A stretch of 64,000 nt of DNA from Streptomyces sp. Root431 (GCF_001426585.1 NZ_LMEI01000010.1:62001-126000); one strand, 5' to 3'. Counted from the first letter of the stretch, positions 48,100 through 57,284 are shown. Made by a program: numbers and translations. Notes: generated by a model not told the origin, from the letters alone.

Positions 48100-49242
48100 A
48101 TGAGGACGGTGAACCCCTTGGAATTCGGGATCTTCGTACAGGGATACGTCGGCAAGCGGGCCGAGACCGATCCCGAAGCCGAGCACAAGGCCCTCATGGA
48201 GGAGACCGAGTACGTCATCCAGGCGGACAAGTCCGGGTTCAAGTACGCCTGGGCCTCCGAGCACCACTTCCTGGACGAGTACTCGCACATCTCGGCCAAC
48301 GACGTCTACCTGGGCTACCTCGCCCACGCCACCGAGCGGATCCACCTCGGCTCCGGCATCTTCAACCCCCTCGCCCCCGTCAACCACCCGGTGAAGGTGG
48401 CCGAGAAGGTCGCCATGCTCGACCACCTCTCCGGCGGCCGCTTCGAGTTCGGCTCCGGCCGGGGCGCGGGCTCCCACGAGATCCTCGGGTTCATGCCGGG
48501 CATCACCGACATGAACCACACGAAGGAGATCTGGGAGGAGACGATCGCCGAGTTCCCCAAGATGTGGCTCCAGGACGAGTACGTCGGCTTCCAGGGCAAG
48601 CACTGGTCGCTGCCGCCCCGCAAGATCCTGCCCAAGCCGTACGGGGCCTCCCACCCCGCCATGTGGTACGCGGCCGGGTCCCCCTCCTCGTACGCCATGG
48701 CCGCCAAGAAGGGCCTCGGCGTCCTCGGCTTCAGCGTGCAGAAGGTCTCCGACATGGAGTGGGTCGTCGAGTCGTACAAGACGGCGATCAAGGAGGCCAA
48801 GGCGGTCGGCGACTTCGTCAACGACAACGTCATGGTCACCTCCACCGCGATCTGCGCTGAGACCCACGACAAGGCCGTCGAGATCGCCGTCTCCGGCGGC
48901 CTCAACTACCTCCAGTCGCTGCTCTTCCGCTACCACGACACCTTCCCCCGCCCCGAGGGCATCCCCGAGTGGCCCGAGCTGCTCCCCGAGTACTCCGCCG
49001 AGATCATCGAACTCCTCATCCAGGAGGAGCTGATGATCTGCGGCGACCCCTCGGAGGTCCTCGCCCAGTGCAAGCGCTGGGAGCAGGCCGGGGCCGACCA
49101 GCTCTCCTTCGGCATCCCGATCGGGATCTCGTACGAGGACACGATGAACTCGATCAAGCTGATCGGCGAGCACGTGATCCCCAAGATCGACACGGACCCG
49201 GTCCACCGCACGACCCGCTTCCGCCAGGCCGCGGGCCAGTAG
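48100..49242 (+). CDS. LLM-class flavin oxidoreductase, bacterial-luciferase-like
   Basis: The 380-residue TIM-barrel oxidoreductase has E-F-G-I-F-V-Q-G, then A-S-E-H-H-F-L-D-E-Y, L-G-S-G-I-F-N-P-L-A-P-V-N-H-P and L-D-H-L-S-G-G-R-F-E-F-G-S-G-R-G. The E-H-H-F motif fits the flavin monooxygenase branch, which needs a reductase, more than the F420 branch. ATG 48100 is the first start; a GTG (48109) or a TTG (48118, 11 bp after GAGGA) are alternatives. It would oxygenate a pathway intermediate. The deacylase gene follows after a 145-bp gap with a hairpin. Confidence 0.83.
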   Translation: MRTVNPLEFGIFVQGYVGKRAETDPEAEHKALMEETEYVIQADKSGFKYAWASEHHFLDEYSHISANDVYLGYLAHATERIHLGSGIFNPLAPVNHPVKVAEKVAMLDHLSGGRFEFGSGRGAGSHEILGFMPGITDMNHTKEIWEETIAEFPKMWLQDEYVGFQGKHWSLPPRKILPKPYGASHPAMWYAAGSPSSYAMAAKKGLGVLGFSVQKVSDMEWVVESYKTAIKEAKAVGDFVNDNVMVTSTAICAETHDKAVEIAVSGGLNYLQSLLFRYHDTFPRPEGIPEWPELLPEYSAEIIELLIQEELMICGDPSEVLAQCKRWEQAGADQLSFGIPIGISYEDTMNSIKLIGEHVIPKIDTDPVHRTTRFRQAAGQ

Positions 49243-49277
49243 GCCGGACAGGCCCTGGGCCGTGTCCGGAAAGTAGC

Positions 49278-49310
49278 GCGGGGCGGTGTCTTCCCGGACC
49301 GCCGCCCCGC
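49278..49310 (+). terminator. Hairpin between the LLM and deacylase genes
   Basis: GCGGGGCGG (49278-49286) pairs with CCGCCCCGC (49302-49310); an alternative inner stem GGCGGT/ACCGCC exists. It may end or attenuate the upstream message. Confidence 0.5.
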
Positions 49311-49387
49311 ACCGGCCCCGGCCGGAGGCCCCCGCGGCGGCCTCCGGTCCGGGGCACACCCGCGTCCACGGACAGAGAGGGACCGTC

Positions 49388-51127
49388 ATGCTCGACCACC
49401 TGATCACGGGCGCCACCGTCGTGGACGGCACCGGAGCCCCCGGCTACCTCGCCGACGTCGGCATACGCGACGGGCGCATCGCCGTCGTCGCCGAACCCGG
49501 CACCGTCCGCGAGGAGGCCCGGACCACCGAGGACGCCACCGGCCTCGTCCTCACCCCCGGCTTCGTCGACCCGCACACCCACTACGACGCCCAGCTCTTC
49601 TGGGACCCGTACGCCACCCCCTCCATGAACCACGGCGTCACCACCGTCGCCGGCGGCAACTGCGGCTTTACCCTCGCCCCGCTCCACCCGGACCGGCCCG
49701 AGGACGCCGACTACACGCGCCGCATGATGTCCAAGGTCGAGGGCATGGCCCTGGCCGCCCTGGAGGAGGGCGTCGACTGGAGCTGGTCCTCCTTCGCCGA
49801 GTACCTCGACGCCCTCGAAGGCCGGATCGCCGTCAACGCCGGCTTCATGGTCGGCCACTGCGCCCTGCGCCGGTACGTGATGGGCACCGACGCCGTCGGC
49901 GGACAGCCCACCCCCGAGCAGCTGGAGCGGATGGTCTCCCTCCTCAAGGAGGCCATGGAGGCCGGGGCCTGGGGGCTCTCCACCACCCAGTCCTCCACCC
50001 ACTCCGACGGCGACGGCGCCCCCGTCGCCTCCCGGCACGCCACGCCCGCCGAGCTGATCGCCCTGTCGAAGGCCGTCGGCGAGCACGAGGGCACCCAGCT
50101 GGAGGCGATCCTCGCGGGCTGCCTCGACCAGTTCTCCGACGCCGAGATCGACCTCTTCGTCGAGATGACGGCCGCGGCCGGCCGCCCGCTCAACTGGAAC
50201 GTCCTCACCATCGACGCCGCCGTCCCCGAGCGCGTCCCGCGCCAGCTCACCGCCTCCGAGCGCGCCCGCAAGTCCGGCGGCCGGATCGTCGCCCTCACCA
50301 TGCCGATCCTCACCCCCATGAACATGTCGCTCGGCACGTTCTGCGCGCTCAACCTCATCCCCGGCTGGGGCGAGATCCTCGCCCTCCCCGTCCCCGAGCG
50401 GATCGCGAAGCTCCGCGACCCCGACGTGCGGGCGGAGATGCTGCGGCGCGCCGACTCCAAGGAGGCCGGGGTCTTCCGGCGGCTCGCCCACTTCGGCCGG
50501 TACGTCATCGGCGACACGTACAGCAAGGAGAACGAGGGCCTGAGCGGCCGGGTCGTGAAGGACATCGCCGCCGAACGCGGCCAGGACCCCTTCCAGTGCC
50601 TCGTCGAGATCTGCGCCAACGACGACCTGCGGACCGTCCTGTGGCCGATGCCCAGCGACAACGACCCGGCCTCCTGGGCGCTGCGCCGCGAGACCTGGGA
50701 CCACGAGGACGTCCTGCTCGGCGGCTCGGACGCGGGCGCGCACCTGGACCGGATGTGCGGGGCGCCGTACACGACCCGGTTCCTCGGCGACTGCCTGCGC
50801 GGCCGGAAGCTGGTCCCGCTGGAGCGGGCGGTGCGGATGCTGACCGACGAGCCGGCCCGGCTCTTCGGGCTGCGCGAGCGGGGCCGTATAGAGGAGGGCT
50901 TCCACGCCGACCTCGTCCTCTTCGACCCGGAGCGGATCGAGGCGGGCCCGGCGACGCTCGTGCACGACCTGCCGGGGGACAGCCCGCGGCTCGACTCGCG
51001 CGCGATCGGGATCGTCTCGGTCCGGGTCAACGGCGTGGAGACCGTACGGGACGACGAGGTGACCGGCGCGATCCCCGGCAGGGTGCTGCGCTCCGGCCGC
51101 GACACGAGGACGGTGAGCACCAGGTGA
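49388..51127 (+). CDS. N-acyl-D-amino-acid deacylase-like amidohydrolase
   Basis: The 579-residue amidohydrolase has metal motif F-V-D-P-H-T-H-Y-D with His63 and His65, G-G-N-C-G-F-T with the family Cys near residue 97, and G-G-S-D-A-G-A-H-L-D-R-M near 446 with the catalytic Asp. The C-terminal F-H-A-D-L-V-L-F-D-P-E is the usual small beta domain. Relatives remove acyl groups from D-amino acids, but many actinobacterial homologues in catabolic clusters act on unknown amides or lactams. ATG 49388 follows GAGAGGGA. It overlaps the aldehyde dehydrogenase gene by GTGA. Confidence 0.83.
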   Translation: MLDHLITGATVVDGTGAPGYLADVGIRDGRIAVVAEPGTVREEARTTEDATGLVLTPGFVDPHTHYDAQLFWDPYATPSMNHGVTTVAGGNCGFTLAPLHPDRPEDADYTRRMMSKVEGMALAALEEGVDWSWSSFAEYLDALEGRIAVNAGFMVGHCALRRYVMGTDAVGGQPTPEQLERMVSLLKEAMEAGAWGLSTTQSSTHSDGDGAPVASRHATPAELIALSKAVGEHEGTQLEAILAGCLDQFSDAEIDLFVEMTAAAGRPLNWNVLTIDAAVPERVPRQLTASERARKSGGRIVALTMPILTPMNMSLGTFCALNLIPGWGEILALPVPERIAKLRDPDVRAEMLRRADSKEAGVFRRLAHFGRYVIGDTYSKENEGLSGRVVKDIAAERGQDPFQCLVEICANDDLRTVLWPMPSDNDPASWALRRETWDHEDVLLGGSDAGAHLDRMCGAPYTTRFLGDCLRGRKLVPLERAVRMLTDEPARLFGLRERGRIEEGFHADLVLFDPERIEAGPATLVHDLPGDSPRLDSRAIGIVSVRVNGVETVRDDEVTGAIPGRVLRSGRDTRTVSTR

Positions 51128-51168
51128 GGACCGAGAGCGTGAGGACCGAGGGCGTGAGGACCGAGCGG
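51124..51168 (+). repeat. Three 15-bp units at the aldehyde dehydrogenase start
   Basis: Units starting at 51124, 51139 and 51154 share gtgaggaccgag and encode V-R-T-E-S, V-R-T-E-G and V-R-T-E-R. Each brings its own GTG and an AGGA box, so starts can shift by five codons. Confidence 0.7.
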
Positions 51169-52608
51169 CTTTTCATCGGCGGCGAGTGGGTCGAGCCCGA
51201 GGGCGGCCACTACGAGGTGATCGACCCGGCCACGGAGGAGGTCGTCGGCCTCGCGCCGGAGGCCTCGCGCGCCCAGGTGTACGAGGCGGCCGCCGCGGCC
51301 CGGGAGGCCTTCGACTCCTGGTCGCGGACGAAGCCGGAGGAGCGGGCGGCGATCCTCGACCGGGCCGCGGACCTCATGGCCCGGGACGCCGAGGAGAACG
51401 TCCTGCTGGCGCGGGCCGAGACCGGCGCCACCACCGGCACCGCGCGCGGCATGCAGGTCGCGGTCGGCTCCTCCCGCTTCCGGCGGTACGCCCGGGGCGC
51501 GATGGAGCCGGTCGAGCAGGCGCTGCCGCCGCAGATCAACGAGGCCGGGCCGATGGGCAAGGCCGGGGTGTTCGGCGCGGTGGCGGTGCGGCGCCCGGTC
51601 GGCGTGGTCACCTGCATCACCTCGTACAACAACCCCTGGGCCAACCCGGCGGGGAAGATCGCGCCCGCGCTCGCGATGGGCAACACCGTCCTCGTGAAGC
51701 CCGCCCCGCAGGACCCGCTCTCCGTCTACGCGATGACCCGGGCCCTCGCGGAGGCCGGCGTCCCGGCGGGGGTCGTGAACGTGGTCACCGGTTCCTCGGT
51801 GGAGGCCGGGCAGGCGGCCGTGGACTCCCCGGACGTCGACATGGTCTCCTTCACCGGCTCGACGGCCGTCGGGCAGGCGATCGGCGAGGTCTGCGGGCGC
51901 TCGCTCAAGCGGCAGCTGATGGAGCTGGGCGGGAAGGGGGCCGCGCTCGTCTTCGACGACGCGGACCTGGACTCGGCCGTGATGGGCATCGGGACGACCT
52001 TCGCCTTCTACAGCGGCCAGATCTGCACGGCGCCGACCCGGGTGCTCGCGCAGCGCGGGATCTACGAGCAGCTCGTCGAGAAGCTGACCGGCTTCATGGC
52101 CTTCATGACGGTGGGGGACCCGGCGGAGCGGGGCACGGTGGTCGGTCCGGTGATCTCGGCGGCCCACCGCGACCGGGTGGAGTCGTACGTCGAGCTGGGC
52201 CGGAAGGAAGGGGCGCGGGTGGTCGCGGGCGGCGAGCGCCCGGACTTCGCCAAGGGCTTCTACGTGGCGCCGACGCTGCTCGTCGACTGCACCAACGAGA
52301 TGCGGGTGGTCCGGGAGGAGATCTTCGGTCCGGTCGTCGTGGTCGTCCCCTTCGACGGGGAGGAGGAGGGCATCGCGCTCGCCAACGACAGCGACTACGG
52401 CCTCATCGACTACGTGTGGTCCGGCGACGTGGCCCGCGCCTTCCGCGTCGCGGCCCGGCTGCGGGCCGGCGGGGTCGGCGTGAACACGATCGGGCGGAAC
52501 ATGGAGGCGCCGTTCGGCGGATTCAAGAAGAGCGGGGTCGGGCGGGACGTCGGCTCGTACGCGCTGCACGCGTACAGCGAGCTCCAGTCGGTCGTCTGGC
52601 CGGGCTGA
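51124..52608 (+). CDS. Aldehyde dehydrogenase (NAD(P)-dependent)
   Basis: The 494-residue enzyme oxidises an aldehyde to an acid. It shows N-P-W-A-N-P-A at the cofactor site, S-F-T-G-S-T-A-V-G, the general-base Glu267 in M-E-L-G-G-K-G, and the nucleophile Cys301 in G-Q-I-C-T-A-P-T. Its start lies in three tandem 15-bp units, each opening with GTG; GTG 51124 overlaps the upstream stop, while 51139 and 51154 are also possible. It would handle the aldehyde released by a lyase or by oxidation of an alcohol in this pathway. Confidence 0.9.
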   Translation: MRTESVRTEGVRTERLFIGGEWVEPEGGHYEVIDPATEEVVGLAPEASRAQVYEAAAAAREAFDSWSRTKPEERAAILDRAADLMARDAEENVLLARAETGATTGTARGMQVAVGSSRFRRYARGAMEPVEQALPPQINEAGPMGKAGVFGAVAVRRPVGVVTCITSYNNPWANPAGKIAPALAMGNTVLVKPAPQDPLSVYAMTRALAEAGVPAGVVNVVTGSSVEAGQAAVDSPDVDMVSFTGSTAVGQAIGEVCGRSLKRQLMELGGKGAALVFDDADLDSAVMGIGTTFAFYSGQICTAPTRVLAQRGIYEQLVEKLTGFMAFMTVGDPAERGTVVGPVISAAHRDRVESYVELGRKEGARVVAGGERPDFAKGFYVAPTLLVDCTNEMRVVREEIFGPVVVVVPFDGEEEGIALANDSDYGLIDYVWSGDVARAFRVAARLRAGGVGVNTIGRNMEAPFGGFKKSGVGRDVGSYALHAYSELQSVVWPG

Positions 52609-52869
52609 GCCCGGGTCGACGACACACCGGGGAACCGTGCCGAAAATTCCTCGGGAAATTTTGAAAACGGACATTTGGGGTATGGCTGCGGTTCCCGCAT
52701 ATCGGACACGAGCTGACCGACCTACCAGTTGGTCGGCCCGTTCCGGTCGTCGATCTTTCAATCATTGGCGAGTGCCCGCTTCGACCCGCCCAATGTAAGG
52801 CGATGATCGATCAAGTGAGCGGACTTCGATCTTCCGGATATGGAAACCGCAGCATTTAACGTCCTGTTC

Positions 52870-54435
52870 ATGACTCAGGTGGAAGCACGGCCCCAGGCCG
52901 GAGACACGGTAAGGCCAGTCGAGGACCCGGGCGGCACCCAAGCCGTCCGCACCAAGGGCCTCGGAGGCAACTCCGTCGGCCTGCTCGGCAGCGCCGTCAT
53001 CGGCATCTCGACGGTCGCCCCCGTCTACTGCCTGACCTCGACGCTCGGCTCCACGGCCGGCGAGGTCGGCCTGCAGATGCCCGCGATCTTCCTCGCCGGC
53101 TTCCTCCCGATGCTCCTCGTCGCCTTCGCGTACCGGGAGCTCAACAAGGTCATGCCCGACTGCGGCACCTCCTTCACGTGGACCGTGAAGGCCTTCGGCC
53201 CCAAGATCGGCTGGATGTGCGGCTGGGGCCTCGTCATCGCGACGATCATCGTGCTGTCCAACCTCGCCGGCGTCGCGACCTCCTACTTCTGGCTCCTCGC
53301 GGGCGAGCTCAGCGGCAGCGAATCCATCGCCGCCCTGGACGACAACAAAGCCGTCCACATCCTCACCTGCCTCACCCTCATCGCCGTCGCCACCGCCATC
53401 AGCTACCGCGGCATGACCGCCACCAAGGGCATCCAGTACGCCCTCGTCGGCCTCCAGCTCGTCGTCCTCGTCGTCTTCGTGGCGATGGCGCTGTCGAAGG
53501 CCGGCGACTTCGAGACCTCGGTCTCCTTCTCCTGGTCCTGGATGAACCCCTTCGCGGTCCAGTCCTTCGCCGCCTTCACCGCCGGCCTCTCGCTCTCGAT
53601 CTTCATGTACTGGGGCTGGGACGCCTGCATGGCGACCAACGAGGAGACCACCGGCAGCGCGAAGACCCCCGGCCGCGCCGCGCTCATCGCGATGGTCGTG
53701 CTCGTCGGCTCGTACCTCGCCACCGGCATCGCCGCGCAGATGGCCGTCGGCTCCGGCGAGGAGGGCCTCGGCCTCGCCAACCCGGAGACCTCCGACAACG
53801 TCTTCGCCGCCCTCGCCGGCCCCGTCATGGGCCCGACGCTCGGCATCCTGCTCTTCGTCGCGGTCCTCGCCTCGGCGGCCGCGAGCCTCCAGACGACCTT
53901 CATCCCGGTCGCCCGCACGGTGCTCGCCATGTCCACGTACGAGGCGCTGCCGAAGTCCTTCACCAAGGTCCACCCGGTGTTCAAGACCCCCGGCAAGGCC
54001 ACCGTCGTGGCCGGCGTCGCCACCGGCGTCTTCTACACCGTGATGACCCTCGTCAGCGAGAACGTCCTGGTCGACACGATCTACGCGCTCGGCCTGATGA
54101 TCTGCTTCTACTACGCCCTGACGGCCTTCGCCTGCGTCTGGTACTTCCGCGGCGAGCTCTTCCGCTCCGGCCGGGACTTCGCCTACAAGGGCCTCATGCC
54201 GCTGCTCGGCGGACTGATGCTCACGGCCGTCTTCGGCAAGACCCTGTACGACATGTGGGACCCGGCCTACGGCTCCGGCTCCGCCGTCCTCGGCGTCGGC
54301 TCGGTCTTCGTGATCGGCGTGGGGCTGCTGCTCCTCGGCGTGGTGATCATGCTGGTCATGCAGCGCAAGAGCCCGGCGTTCTTCCGCGGCGAGATCCTGA
54401 CGAAGGAGACCCCGTCGCTGGTGGTCGCCGACTGA
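52870..54435 (+). CDS. APC-family amino-acid permease
   Basis: The 521-residue transporter has about twelve hydrophobic segments. Helix 1 has G-L-L-G-S-A-V-I-G-I-S-T-V-A-P-V-Y for substrate binding, and Y-W-G-W-D-A-C-M-A-T-N-E-E-T lies in helix 6, typical of the APC superfamily with an E-E-T after the kink. The substrate is probably an amino acid or amine. I chose ATG 52870: a TTTAAC box lies about 17 bp upstream and no ribosome site is visible, so a short or leaderless message is possible. The in-frame ATG at 52840 would add ten atypical residues. Confidence 0.83.
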   Translation: MTQVEARPQAGDTVRPVEDPGGTQAVRTKGLGGNSVGLLGSAVIGISTVAPVYCLTSTLGSTAGEVGLQMPAIFLAGFLPMLLVAFAYRELNKVMPDCGTSFTWTVKAFGPKIGWMCGWGLVIATIIVLSNLAGVATSYFWLLAGELSGSESIAALDDNKAVHILTCLTLIAVATAISYRGMTATKGIQYALVGLQLVVLVVFVAMALSKAGDFETSVSFSWSWMNPFAVQSFAAFTAGLSLSIFMYWGWDACMATNEETTGSAKTPGRAALIAMVVLVGSYLATGIAAQMAVGSGEEGLGLANPETSDNVFAALAGPVMGPTLGILLFVAVLASAAASLQTTFIPVARTVLAMSTYEALPKSFTKVHPVFKTPGKATVVAGVATGVFYTVMTLVSENVLVDTIYALGLMICFYYALTAFACVWYFRGELFRSGRDFAYKGLMPLLGGLMLTAVFGKTLYDMWDPAYGSGSAVLGVGSVFVIGVGLLLLGVVIMLVMQRKSPAFFRGEILTKETPSLVVAD

Positions 54436-54473
54436 CCGGTGGCAGTAGCTGAATCCTGAGTCATACGAAACGC

Positions 54474-54507
54474 GAAGGTGGCGGCCCGTGGGGGGTCCGC
54501 CACCTTC
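54474..54507 (+). terminator. Terminator after the permease gene
   Basis: GAAGGTGGCGG (54474-54484) pairs perfectly with CCGCCACCTTC (54497-54507) over a 12-base loop, between convergent genes. Confidence 0.8.
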
Positions 54508-54568
54508 GTCATTGCGTCGTACCGGGCTCGTACGGGGCCGTACGGGGCTTGTACCGGGTTGTACGGGG

Positions 54569-54784
54569 TCAGTGCCCGGGGAGCAGGCGCTCCACGGCGG
54601 CGTTGGCCGGCGGCAGGTCGGGGGTGCCGGCCGGCTTCGCCTTGGGGGTCAGGACGCCGCTGAGCGGGACGACCGAGGGCAGGTTCATGCCGCCGGTGTC
54701 GGCGGCGGCGGTTCCGGCGGTGGCGCCCGCGAGACCCGCGGCGGCGAAGGCGGTCAGGGCGGCTGCGGTGAGGATCCTCTTCAT
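54569..54784 (-). CDS. Small secreted protein
   Basis: The 71-residue product has a Sec signal (M-K-R-I-L-T-A-A-A-L-T-A-F-A-A-A-G-L-A) with likely cleavage after A-A-A-D. The mature part of about 43 residues is rich in Pro, Leu and Ala, for example L-P-S-V-V-P-L-S-G-V-L, with no Cys. It resembles the many short exported proteins of Streptomyces, some of them surface-active, but I cannot name the family. It is 37 bp downstream of a CMD-type gene on the same strand. Confidence 0.7.
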   Translation of the reverse strand: MKRILTAAALTAFAAAGLAGATAGTAAADTGGMNLPSVVPLSGVLTPKAKPAGTPDLPPANAAVERLLPGH

Positions 54785-54821
54785 GTCCGCTCCAACGCGG
54801 ACGGGACGGATCCGGTTACGA

Positions 54822-55283
54822 CTACCAGGTCCCGCCGGCCGGCTGCCGGGTCGTCGCGTTGAGCCGGTTGAAGAGGTTGGAGACCCCGATGCACAGCACG
54901 ATCTGGGCCAGCTGCTTCTCGTCGTAGTGGCGCGCGGCCTCCTCCCACACGTCGTCCGGCACGGCGTCCGCGCGGTCCGCGAGCCGGGTGGCGCACTCGG
55001 CGAGGGCCAGCGCCGCCCGCTCGGCCTCGGTGAAGTACGGGGTCTCCCGCCAGGCGGCCACCGCGTGCAGCCGCTCGTCCGTCTCGCCCTCCTTCTGCGA
55101 CTTCAGCGCCCCGCCGACCACGCAGTAGCCGCAGCCGTTGATCTGGCTCGCGCGCAGGTGGACCAGGTCGAGGGTGGAGGCCGGCACGTCGCCGCCGGAC
55201 TGGACGGCCTTGATCAGCTGGAAGATCGCGGGCGTGGCCTCGGGGAGGACGGAGGCGGGGTTGGACATGCGTGCGGCGCTCAC
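54822..55283 (-). CDS. Carboxymuconolactone decarboxylase/AhpD-like protein
   Basis: The 153-residue helical protein of the AhpD-like CMD family has redox pair C-G-Y-C in H-L-R-A-S-Q-I-N-G-C-G-Y-C-V, followed by A-A-W-R-E-T-P-Y-F. Such proteins act as alkylhydroperoxidase-type reductases or have unknown roles. GTG 55283 is 6 bp after AAGGAG. It is divergent from a GNAT gene, 23 bp apart, and closely similar to the protein encoded at 55764-56231; both share N-L-F-N-R and R-Q-P-A-G at the C-terminus, pointing to duplication. Confidence 0.88.
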   Translation of the reverse strand: MSAARMSNPASVLPEATPAIFQLIKAVQSGGDVPASTLDLVHLRASQINGCGYCVVGGALKSQKEGETDERLHAVAAWRETPYFTEAERAALALAECATRLADRADAVPDDVWEEAARHYDEKQLAQIVLCIGVSNLFNRLNATTRQPAGGTW

Positions 55284-55306
55284 GGCGGGCTCCTTAGGAT
55301 GCTGAC

Positions 55307-55798
55307 GTGGAATACGTGTACGGGGAAGCGAACTGGTCGCTGCGGCCCGGCAGGGCGGAGGACGTCGAGCCGGTCGCCGAGCTGCGGGCGGTCGTCATGC
55401 GCGACGACCTGGTGCGGCTCGGCCGCTACGACGAGCACCGGGTGCGGCAGCGGCTGCGGGACGGGTTCTCGCCCGCGTACACCTCGGTGATCGAGGTCGG
55501 CGGCGCGTTCGCGGGCTGCGTGACGCTCCGGCCGTACGAGGAGGGCGAGGGCTTCTGGCTCGAGCACTTCTATCTGGCCCCCGAGGCGCAGGGGCGGGGG
55601 CTCGGGACGGCGGTGCTGCGCGAACTGCTCGACCGGACCGACGGGCACGGGGTGCCCGTCAGGCTGGTCGTCCTCCAGGGGAGCGCGGCCCGCCGTCTCT
55701 ACGAGCGGGAAGGGTTCCGGTACGAGACCGAGGACCCGGTCGACGTCCTGATGGTCCGGCCCCCTACAGCCCGACCCCGGCCGGCTGCCGGACGGTGA
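55307..55798 (+). CDS. GNAT family N-acetyltransferase
   Basis: The 163-residue acetyltransferase has the acetyl-CoA loop L-A-P-E-A-Q-G-R-G-L-G-T-A at about residues 90-102, preceded by L-E-H-F-Y. A-A-R-R-L-Y-E-R-E-G-F is the C-terminal motif. It lies between two CMD genes, divergent from one and overlapping the end of the other by 35 bp. Substrate unknown. Such GNATs often act on the small molecule sensed or detoxified by neighbours, but nothing here proves that. Confidence 0.85.
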   Translation: MEYVYGEANWSLRPGRAEDVEPVAELRAVVMRDDLVRLGRYDEHRVRQRLRDGFSPAYTSVIEVGGAFAGCVTLRPYEEGEGFWLEHFYLAPEAQGRGLGTAVLRELLDRTDGHGVPVRLVVLQGSAARRLYEREGFRYETEDPVDVLMVRPPTARPRPAAGR

Positions 55799-56231
55799 CG
55801 TTGATCCGGTTGAAGAGGTTGGTGATCGCGACCATCAGGACGATCGACGCGAGCTGCTTCTCGTCGAAGTGATCGGCGGCGGCGTCCCAGACCTCGTCCG
55901 GCACGGCGTCCGAGACGTCGGCGAGCCGCGTCGCGGCCTCGGCGAGCGCGAGGGCCGCCCGCTCCTCGTCGGAGAAGTACGGCGCCTCGCGCCAGGCGGC
56001 GACGGCGAACAGCTTCTCGTCGCTCACCCCGGCCTTCTTGGCGTTCTTCGCGCCGATGTCGACGCAGAAGCCGCAGCTGTTGATCTGGCTGGCCCGCAGG
56101 TGCACGAGCTCCAGGGTCGACTCGGGGACCCCGCCCTGGCGGGCGGCCTTCACCAGGTCCATGATCGCCGGGCCGGCGCCGGGCAGGACGTAGGCGGGGT
56201 TGGTCATGCGGGGCTTGGGCTCGTGCAGCAT
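55764..56231 (-). CDS. Carboxymuconolactone decarboxylase/AhpD-like protein, paralogue
   Basis: The 155-residue CMD-family protein has C-G-F-C in H-L-R-A-S-Q-I-N-S-C-G-F-C-V, then A-A-W-R-E-A-P-Y-F-S-D-E-E-R, nearly the same as the 54822-55283 protein. The ATG at 56231 follows GAGGAG. The last 35 bp overlap the convergent GNAT gene. Expected role: reduction of peroxides or a related redox function using its Cys pair. The two copies probably arose by local duplication around the GNAT gene. Confidence 0.87.
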   Translation of the reverse strand: MLHEPKPRMTNPAYVLPGAGPAIMDLVKAARQGGVPESTLELVHLRASQINSCGFCVDIGAKNAKKAGVSDEKLFAVAAWREAPYFSDEERAALALAEAATRLADVSDAVPDEVWDAAADHFDEKQLASIVLMVAITNLFNRINVTVRQPAGVGL

Positions 56232-56359
56232 GGCGATCGCTCCTCGGTGTCTCTCGCGGGTCGTTCGTTCGTCGCTTTCACAGCACTGACGGATGGGGCG
56301 ACGCGGATGTGACACGACCCGAGAACTTTTTTCGAAGAACTTTCTGAGGAGCTCTACGC

Positions 56360-57130
56360 CTACGCCTGTGGCTCCGGAACGGGTTCGGGCTCGGGCTCCG
56401 CGATCAGGGCGGTCGCGATCGTCCGGAAGCCGAGCCGACCGTAGAGCCGGGCCACGTCCGCGTCCGAGGCCGTCAGGAACACCAGCTCCGCGCCCCGGGC
56501 GCGGGCGTCCGCGACGAGCGCGGCCGTCACCGCGAGCCCGAGGCCGCGGCGGCGGGCCGCCGGGACGGTGCCGACGCCGACGACCTCGGAGACCGGCCCC
56601 ACCGGCTGGTGCTGCCCGGACGCGAGGGCCTCGCCCGCGCCGTCGAAGGCCGCCGCGAGCCGGGTCAGCCCGGCGCCGATCCGCTCGCCGACCCGCTCGG
56701 CGGTGCCGGGCTGCGGCTCCATGCCGAAAGCCGCGTACGGGGCGGCGACGGCGGTCTCCAGAGCGGTGTCGTGCGCGTCGACCAGCCGGACGGTGACCCC
56801 CTCGGGGTCGGGCACGGCGAGCCCGTCGCCCTCCAGGACCATCAGCGGGTGCTCGTGCACGGTCAGCCCGCTCGCCTCCACGGCCGCCCGCAGCCCGGGC
56901 GTCGTCTCCGCGACCCACTCGAAGGCCTCCGGCACCCCGAGCTCCCGCTGCCGGGCCCGCACCGCCTCCACGGCCTCGACCGGGACGTCGCCGGTGTGGC
57001 CGAGCGTGGGGCGGGCGTAGTACGGCCAGCCCTTCCCCTCCTGTACGAACAGGGTCAGGGGCCCGTGCGCCTCGGCGCGGGCGGAGGAGCGGGGGACGGC
57101 GTCGTAGTACGACTCGATTCGGTTCAGCAC
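56360..57130 (-). CDS. GNAT family N-acetyltransferase with N-terminal domain
   Basis: The 256-residue protein starts at GTG 57130. The first 100 residues form a degenerate acetyltransferase-like domain (Y-Y-D-A-V-P-R-S-S-A, then W-P-Y-Y-A-R-P). The C-terminal GNAT domain has G-V-G-T-V-P-A-A-R-R-R-G-L-G-L-A, the acetyl-CoA loop, and A-R-L-Y-G-R-L-G-F. The chain ends in an E-P repeat. It resembles two-domain GNATs of unknown substrate. It is divergent from the zinc-ribbon membrane protein gene. Confidence 0.8.
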   Translation of the reverse strand: MLNRIESYYDAVPRSSARAEAHGPLTLFVQEGKGWPYYARPTLGHTGDVPVEAVEAVRARQRELGVPEAFEWVAETTPGLRAAVEASGLTVHEHPLMVLEGDGLAVPDPEGVTVRLVDAHDTALETAVAAPYAAFGMEPQPGTAERVGERIGAGLTRLAAAFDGAGEALASGQHQPVGPVSEVVGVGTVPAARRRGLGLAVTAALVADARARGAELVFLTASDADVARLYGRLGFRTIATALIAEPEPEPVPEPQA

Positions 57131-57284
57131 CGGGCCACGGTAGGGGGGAGGGGCGGAAAGGCGCAGGCGGTTTTCCGCGCGGGCAGGAACCATCTCTGGC
57201 ATGAGCCCGTCACCCTGGTCAGTGCATGACGCAGTGCATGACGTAGGACATGCGCAGGACGACGGGGACAGCGGAGGGGGAGCC

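Noticed and set aside
52640-52760. A+T-rich hairpins (AAAATT/AAATTTT and CCGACC/GGTCGG) after the aldehyde dehydrogenase gene as part of a mobile-element end
   Set aside because: No transposase, target duplication or paired inverted ends are visible. They fit a terminator and promoter region for the permease gene.
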